The notes under the pieces: generated by a model
Told to the model about the DNA's origin: nothing
Seen by the model: only the letters and a program-made list of their open reading frames with translations
Database searches by the model: none
Assembly (NCBI GenBank): GCA_003167155.1
Contig: PMTY01000166.1
Location: 1 to 34,118 of the forward strand
Origin: Candidatus Cybelea tumulisoli
GTDB lineage: Bacteria; Vulcanimicrobiota; Vulcanimicrobiia; Vulcanimicrobiales; Vulcanimicrobiaceae
Direction of reading: 5' to 3'
Length of the DNA stretch: 34,118 nucleotides
Made by a program: the position numbers and the translations under genes
In this document: positions 31,411 through 34,118 of the stretch, one piece after another
How positions within the stretch are numbered: position 1 is the stretch's first letter
Layout: each line of letters opens with the position of its first letter

Positions 31411-31691
31411 ACGACGCAGCCATAGACCAGGCCGCTGCTCAGCGCGGCCAGCTTCGCCGCGCGTCGCAAGCGCTTGAAGCGCGCCTCGTGCGATTTCGCA
31501 ACCCCGAAGGTTGCGGGATGCCACCATCCGATCAGCGCGACCGGCAGACGCCCGCGCGTATATTTGGCGGCGGTGCCCCGGCGGTGCGCGCCAAGGCGGC
31601 GCGCAAGGTCGACCGTCGCTCCGGTATAGAGCGAGCCATCGCTGCAGGCCAGGACGTAGACGGCCGGAAGGTTGCGCGATGAGTCCGTCAC
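31395..31691 (-). CDS. GIY-YIG nuclease-domain protein (UPF0213/YhbQ-like)
   Basis: A 98-residue single-domain GIY-YIG protein. The two motif halves are VYVLACSDGSLYTGATVDL (the GIY and YIG equivalents are YVL and YTG), followed by the conserved arginine in ARRLGAHRRG, AAKYTRGRLPVAL and the metal-binding glutamate in SHEARFKRLRRAAKLA. These small proteins resemble the UvrC N-domain and the YhbQ family; some nick or cut DNA, the physiological role is unclear. Start is GTG 31691, just before the conserved YVL. Its 5' end overlaps the divergent M28 start by 13 bases and its 3' end the hydrolase gene by 16 bases. Confidence 0.88.
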   Translation of the reverse strand: MTDSSRNLPAVYVLACSDGSLYTGATVDLARRLGAHRRGTAAKYTRGRLPVALIGWWHPATFGVAKSHEARFKRLRRAAKLAALSSGLVYGCVVHTEA

Positions 31692-33043
31692 ACGCAGCTA
31701 ATTTCCGCCGGCGCGCCTCGATCCTTGGCGCGCTGCTGCTTCTGGCAGCGGCAGGCAACGAACCCATGCCGCAGGTACCGGCCTACGCACCGATCGCCAC
31801 GATGGTCGGCGCGGTACGAGCGGATCGCCTGAAGAGTACGCTCGAACGCCTCGTCGAGTTCAAAACGCGCAACGATTTCTCCGAAACGGCCTCGACCTCA
31901 AAGCGCGGCGTCTTCGGCGCGCGGGATTGGATTGCCGGCCGTTTCGCCGCCATCGCCGCGACGGTGCCCGGACGCATGAGCGTCGAGCTCGACACGTTCC
32001 TCCAACCGAAAACGCCGAAAACCCCACGCGCCGTCACCGAATCGAGCGTCATCGCAACGCTGCGAGGCACAACCCCGGGGCGCATCTACATCATGTCCAG
32101 CCACTACGACGACTGCGACGGGCATTGCACCGACGGCGTGGGGATCGCGCCGGGCGCCGACGACAACGGCTCGAGCGTCGCGGCGGTACTGGAAGCCGCG
32201 CGCGTGATGGCTAGTACGGACTTTCGCGGCACGATCGTCTTTGCGTGTTTCGACGGGGAAGAGCTGGGCCTTTGGGGCAGCGACCACTATGCGCACGAGT
32301 TGGCGGCGGCACACGCGCCGGTGCTGGCAGTGCTCAATAACGACATTGTCGGAAACTCCGTTGGCGGTGACGGCAGCTCCGAGCCCGGCGTGATTCGCGT
32401 CTTCAGCGAAGCGCTGCCGGCCGGAACCAAGATCGAGCGAGTCAACCTCGTCGGCAGCGAGAACGACTCTCCCTCGCGCGAACTCTCGCGCTTCATCGCG
32501 GAGATCGTGCCGGTCTACGTTCCAAACTTTATGGTGCGGCAAATCTTCCGCTCCGACCGCTTCCTGCGCGGCGGCGATCAGCAGTCGTTCCAATCCGTGG
32601 GCTACGCCGCCGCCGTGCGTTTTGTCGAAGCGCACGAGAACTTCACCCATCAGCATCAAGACGTCCGCGTGCAAAATGGAGTGCAGTACGGCGACCTTCC
32701 GCAATACATCGATCCCGAATACCTAAAACGCGCGACGCAAGCCAACGTTAGCGCGCTGGCAACGCTGGCCCTAGGCCCCGCACCGCCGGGCGACGTTCGC
32801 CTGGTGACCGCGCGGCTCGGATACGACTCGGCGCTGCGTTGGACGCGCGCCGCCGACGCGGTCTCCTACGAGATCGTCTGGCGATCCACCGATGCGCCGC
32901 AATGGCAAGGGGCGCGCAACGCCGGCGACGTCGGCGAAGCGACGGTCCCGATCTCCAAAGACGATTATATTCTCGGCGTTCGCAGCGTCGATGCTAACGG
33001 GCTGCGTAGCCCCGCCGTCTATCCGGTTCCGGTTCGAGAGTAG
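31679..33043 (+). CDS. secreted M28-family zinc aminopeptidase
   Basis: A 454-residue exported peptidase from ATG 31679. The N-terminus RRRASILGALLLLAAAG is a signal peptide or anchor. The M28 di-zinc site is complete: H142 in MSSHYDDCDG, D161 in APGADDNGSS (bridging), E194-E195 in CFDGEELGLWGS (base and ligand), D222 in VLNNDIVGN and a C-terminal histidine in VEAHENFTHQHQD. A C-terminal fibronectin-III-like module (about 365-454) starts APPGDVRLVTARLG and ends YILGVRSVDANGLRSPAVYPV. M28 enzymes of this type remove N-terminal amino acids from peptides in the periplasm or outside. The converging TPR regulator overlaps its end by 50 bases. Confidence 0.92.
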   Translation: MSPSHAANFRRRASILGALLLLAAAGNEPMPQVPAYAPIATMVGAVRADRLKSTLERLVEFKTRNDFSETASTSKRGVFGARDWIAGRFAAIAATVPGRMSVELDTFLQPKTPKTPRAVTESSVIATLRGTTPGRIYIMSSHYDDCDGHCTDGVGIAPGADDNGSSVAAVLEAARVMASTDFRGTIVFACFDGEELGLWGSDHYAHELAAAHAPVLAVLNNDIVGNSVGGDGSSEPGVIRVFSEALPAGTKIERVNLVGSENDSPSRELSRFIAEIVPVYVPNFMVRQIFRSDRFLRGGDQQSFQSVGYAAAVRFVEAHENFTHQHQDVRVQNGVQYGDLPQYIDPEYLKRATQANVSALATLALGPAPPGDVRLVTARLGYDSALRWTRAADAVSYEIVWRSTDAPQWQGARNAGDVGEATVPISKDDYILGVRSVDANGLRSPAVYPVPVRE

Positions 33044-34118
33044 GCCAAATCGCGCGAAGCATCGCTTTGAATCGCGAGCGCTGGGCGATCGGCTCAAACC
33101 AGGGCAGGCTGCGCAGCATGATGAGCGCCGGCTCGCGCACCTTCAGCGCACGATCGAGATGGTCCAACGCCTCTTCGAGGCGTCCGAGCCCGACGGCGAC
33201 CGTCGCGAGATTGAAGCCCACGACAAACTCGGTACGCGCCATCTCCTGCAGCGTTTGGTAGATGCTTTCGGCACGTTCGGTGTCGCCGCAGTCCGCGTAC
33301 GCGCGGCCGAGCAGCGGCAGGCGCAGCGCCATGTCTTCGGAGCGATCGTGCGGCAAGAGGGTCAAATCGGCGATTGCTTCGGCCGGCTGTCCGTTGAGTA
33401 TGAAGGCTTGAGCCCGGTGACGCCGCGCGATCGCAAAATCCGCGCCGCTTTCGATTAAATTGGAGAACGCACCGATTGCGCGCCGGTACTGGCCGGTGTG
33501 AAGGAATATTCGGGCGAGAAAAAGCTGCAAGGCGGGCGACGACGGCTCGACGAGCAGGGCGCGCTGCATCTCGCGCACGGGTTTGTCGCCGGAGCCCTTG
33601 CACATATTAAACCATGCAGCGTTCATGTAAACCAGCGTGGACGCCGGGTTCAATCGCACGGCCGTCTCGATTTCGCGTTCGGCCTCGATCCAGTTCCAGT
33701 CGCAAAAGAGCAAGATGAGCGCGAGAGTGGCCCGAGCTTCCGCGGATGACGGATCGAGTTCCAGCGCCCGAACGATCGCGGCTTTGGCTTTCGGAAACGT
33801 ATACGAGCCGCTGGCATACCAATACTGGGCCAGGAGCGCGTGCGCGCGAGAAAGCCCGATGAGCGCCGGCACGTGATCTCGGTGGACGCGCAGGACCGCT
33901 TCGAACTGCTCGGCCGCTGCCGTCAACGCGCTCGCCGTCCGCTTTTCGAGCAGGTACGAGCCGCGGCAGTACTGGTGGAAGGCTTCGGGAGCCCCGTTGA
34001 AGAGGCGATCGGCGGAGTCCTCAGCCGCGTGCAGCGCCGTCTCGGCCAGCAGTGGAGCCACGATGCTGACCGGTGCGACGAAACGATAGCCTTTCCCGCG
34101 CACGGTCATGAGGTAGGT
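32994..34118 (-). CDS. CadC-like winged-helix/TPR regulator, 5' end outside window (partial)
   Basis: The frame is open to the right edge. Its first visible residues, TYLMTVRGKGYRFVAPVSIV, are the last strands of an OmpR/PhoB-type winged-helix DNA-binding domain ('VRGxGYRF'), so the helix-turn-helix lies beyond the window. There follows a linker and about eight tetratricopeptide repeats (residues 45-340 of the visible part), for example AKAAIVRALELDPSSAEAR, REIETAVRLNPASTLVYMNA and EEALDHLDRALKVREP. Proteins with this plan (winged helix plus TPR, often called CadC-family or BTAD-like) are soluble or membrane-tethered regulators whose TPR part binds a partner or oligomerises. No membrane helix is seen in the visible part. 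Its tail overlaps the M28 peptidase gene. Confidence 0.85.
   Translation of the reverse strand, partial: TYLMTVRGKGYRFVAPVSIVAPLLAETALHAAEDSADRLFNGAPEAFHQYCRGSYLLEKRTASALTAAAEQFEAVLRVHRDHVPALIGLSRAHALLAQYWYASGSYTFPKAKAAIVRALELDPSSAEARATLALILLFCDWNWIEAEREIETAVRLNPASTLVYMNAAWFNMCKGSGDKPVREMQRALLVEPSSPALQLFLARIFLHTGQYRRAIGAFSNLIESGADFAIARRHRAQAFILNGQPAEAIADLTLLPHDRSEDMALRLPLLGRAYADCGDTERAESIYQTLQEMARTEFVVGFNLATVAVGLGRLEEALDHLDRALKVREPALIMLRSLPWFEPIAQRSRFKAMLRAIWPTLEPEPDRRRGYAAR

Overview
This is a dense, GC-rich bacterial chromosomal segment with almost no non-coding DNA. No rRNA, tRNA, IS element, CRISPR array or prophage gene is visible. The TonB-dependent receptor tail at the left edge implies a diderm cell. 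The gene set (B12-dependent MetH, PaaX-controlled aryl-CoA catabolism, PF06182-type ABC-2 exporter, lysine-rich H1-like protein, short wide-spectrum hydrolases) and codon style remind me of Candidatus Eremiobacterota (WPS-2) or another deep-branching diderm. That placement is an impression, not a computed result. Many neighbouring genes overlap by 4 to 16 bases and several starts are GTG, TTG or probably CTG.

Left third (1-13260): a corrinoid/siderophore-type uptake operon (TonB receptor end, FecCD permease, ATPase) is followed tail-to-tail by a secreted small protein and a CHASE3-PP2C (RsbU-like) phosphatase. nagA lies divergently behind a palindrome-rich leader. A minus-strand operon then reads cysK, a Rhizobium-type asparaginase, metH and a TSUP exporter, joined by overlapping stop and start codons at the first two junctions. 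This looks like a sulfur amino acid unit. A secreted serine hydrolase stands divergent to cysK.

Middle (13274-23864): an aromatic-CoA catabolic island. A PaaX repressor is divergent from a minus-strand operon encoding a single-chain BoxB-like di-iron oxygenase, a crotonase, a 53-residue zinc ribbon (DUF1272-like) and a stand-alone Lrp-type RAM sensor. A long dyad-symmetric site sits exactly between them. On the other side of paaX lies a second minus-strand operon: PaaH-type 3-hydroxyacyl-CoA dehydrogenase, thiolase, aldehyde dehydrogenase and an unknown acidic protein. Together these could carry an aryl-CoA from ring epoxidation through ring cleavage and beta-oxidation, but no reductase, CoA ligase or dedicated BoxC lyase is in the window. 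A Nudix hydrolase, a small membrane protein, an alpha/beta hydrolase and a histone H1-like protein made of twelve RKKA(T/A) repeats close this part, ending in a strong terminator.

Right third (23868-34118): an MFS exporter and a cytidylate-kinase-like protein face a broken-up ABC-2 exporter. Its ATPase and two permeases are separated by a gamma-carbonic-anhydrase-like protein that has lost its zinc histidines, a secreted two-repeat MVL-type mannan-binding lectin, and a reverse-strand pair (UBP zinc finger, pirin). A class A beta-lactamase-like hydrolase overlaps the second permease. A GIY-YIG protein, an M28 peptidase and the body of a CadC-like TPR regulator complete the window.
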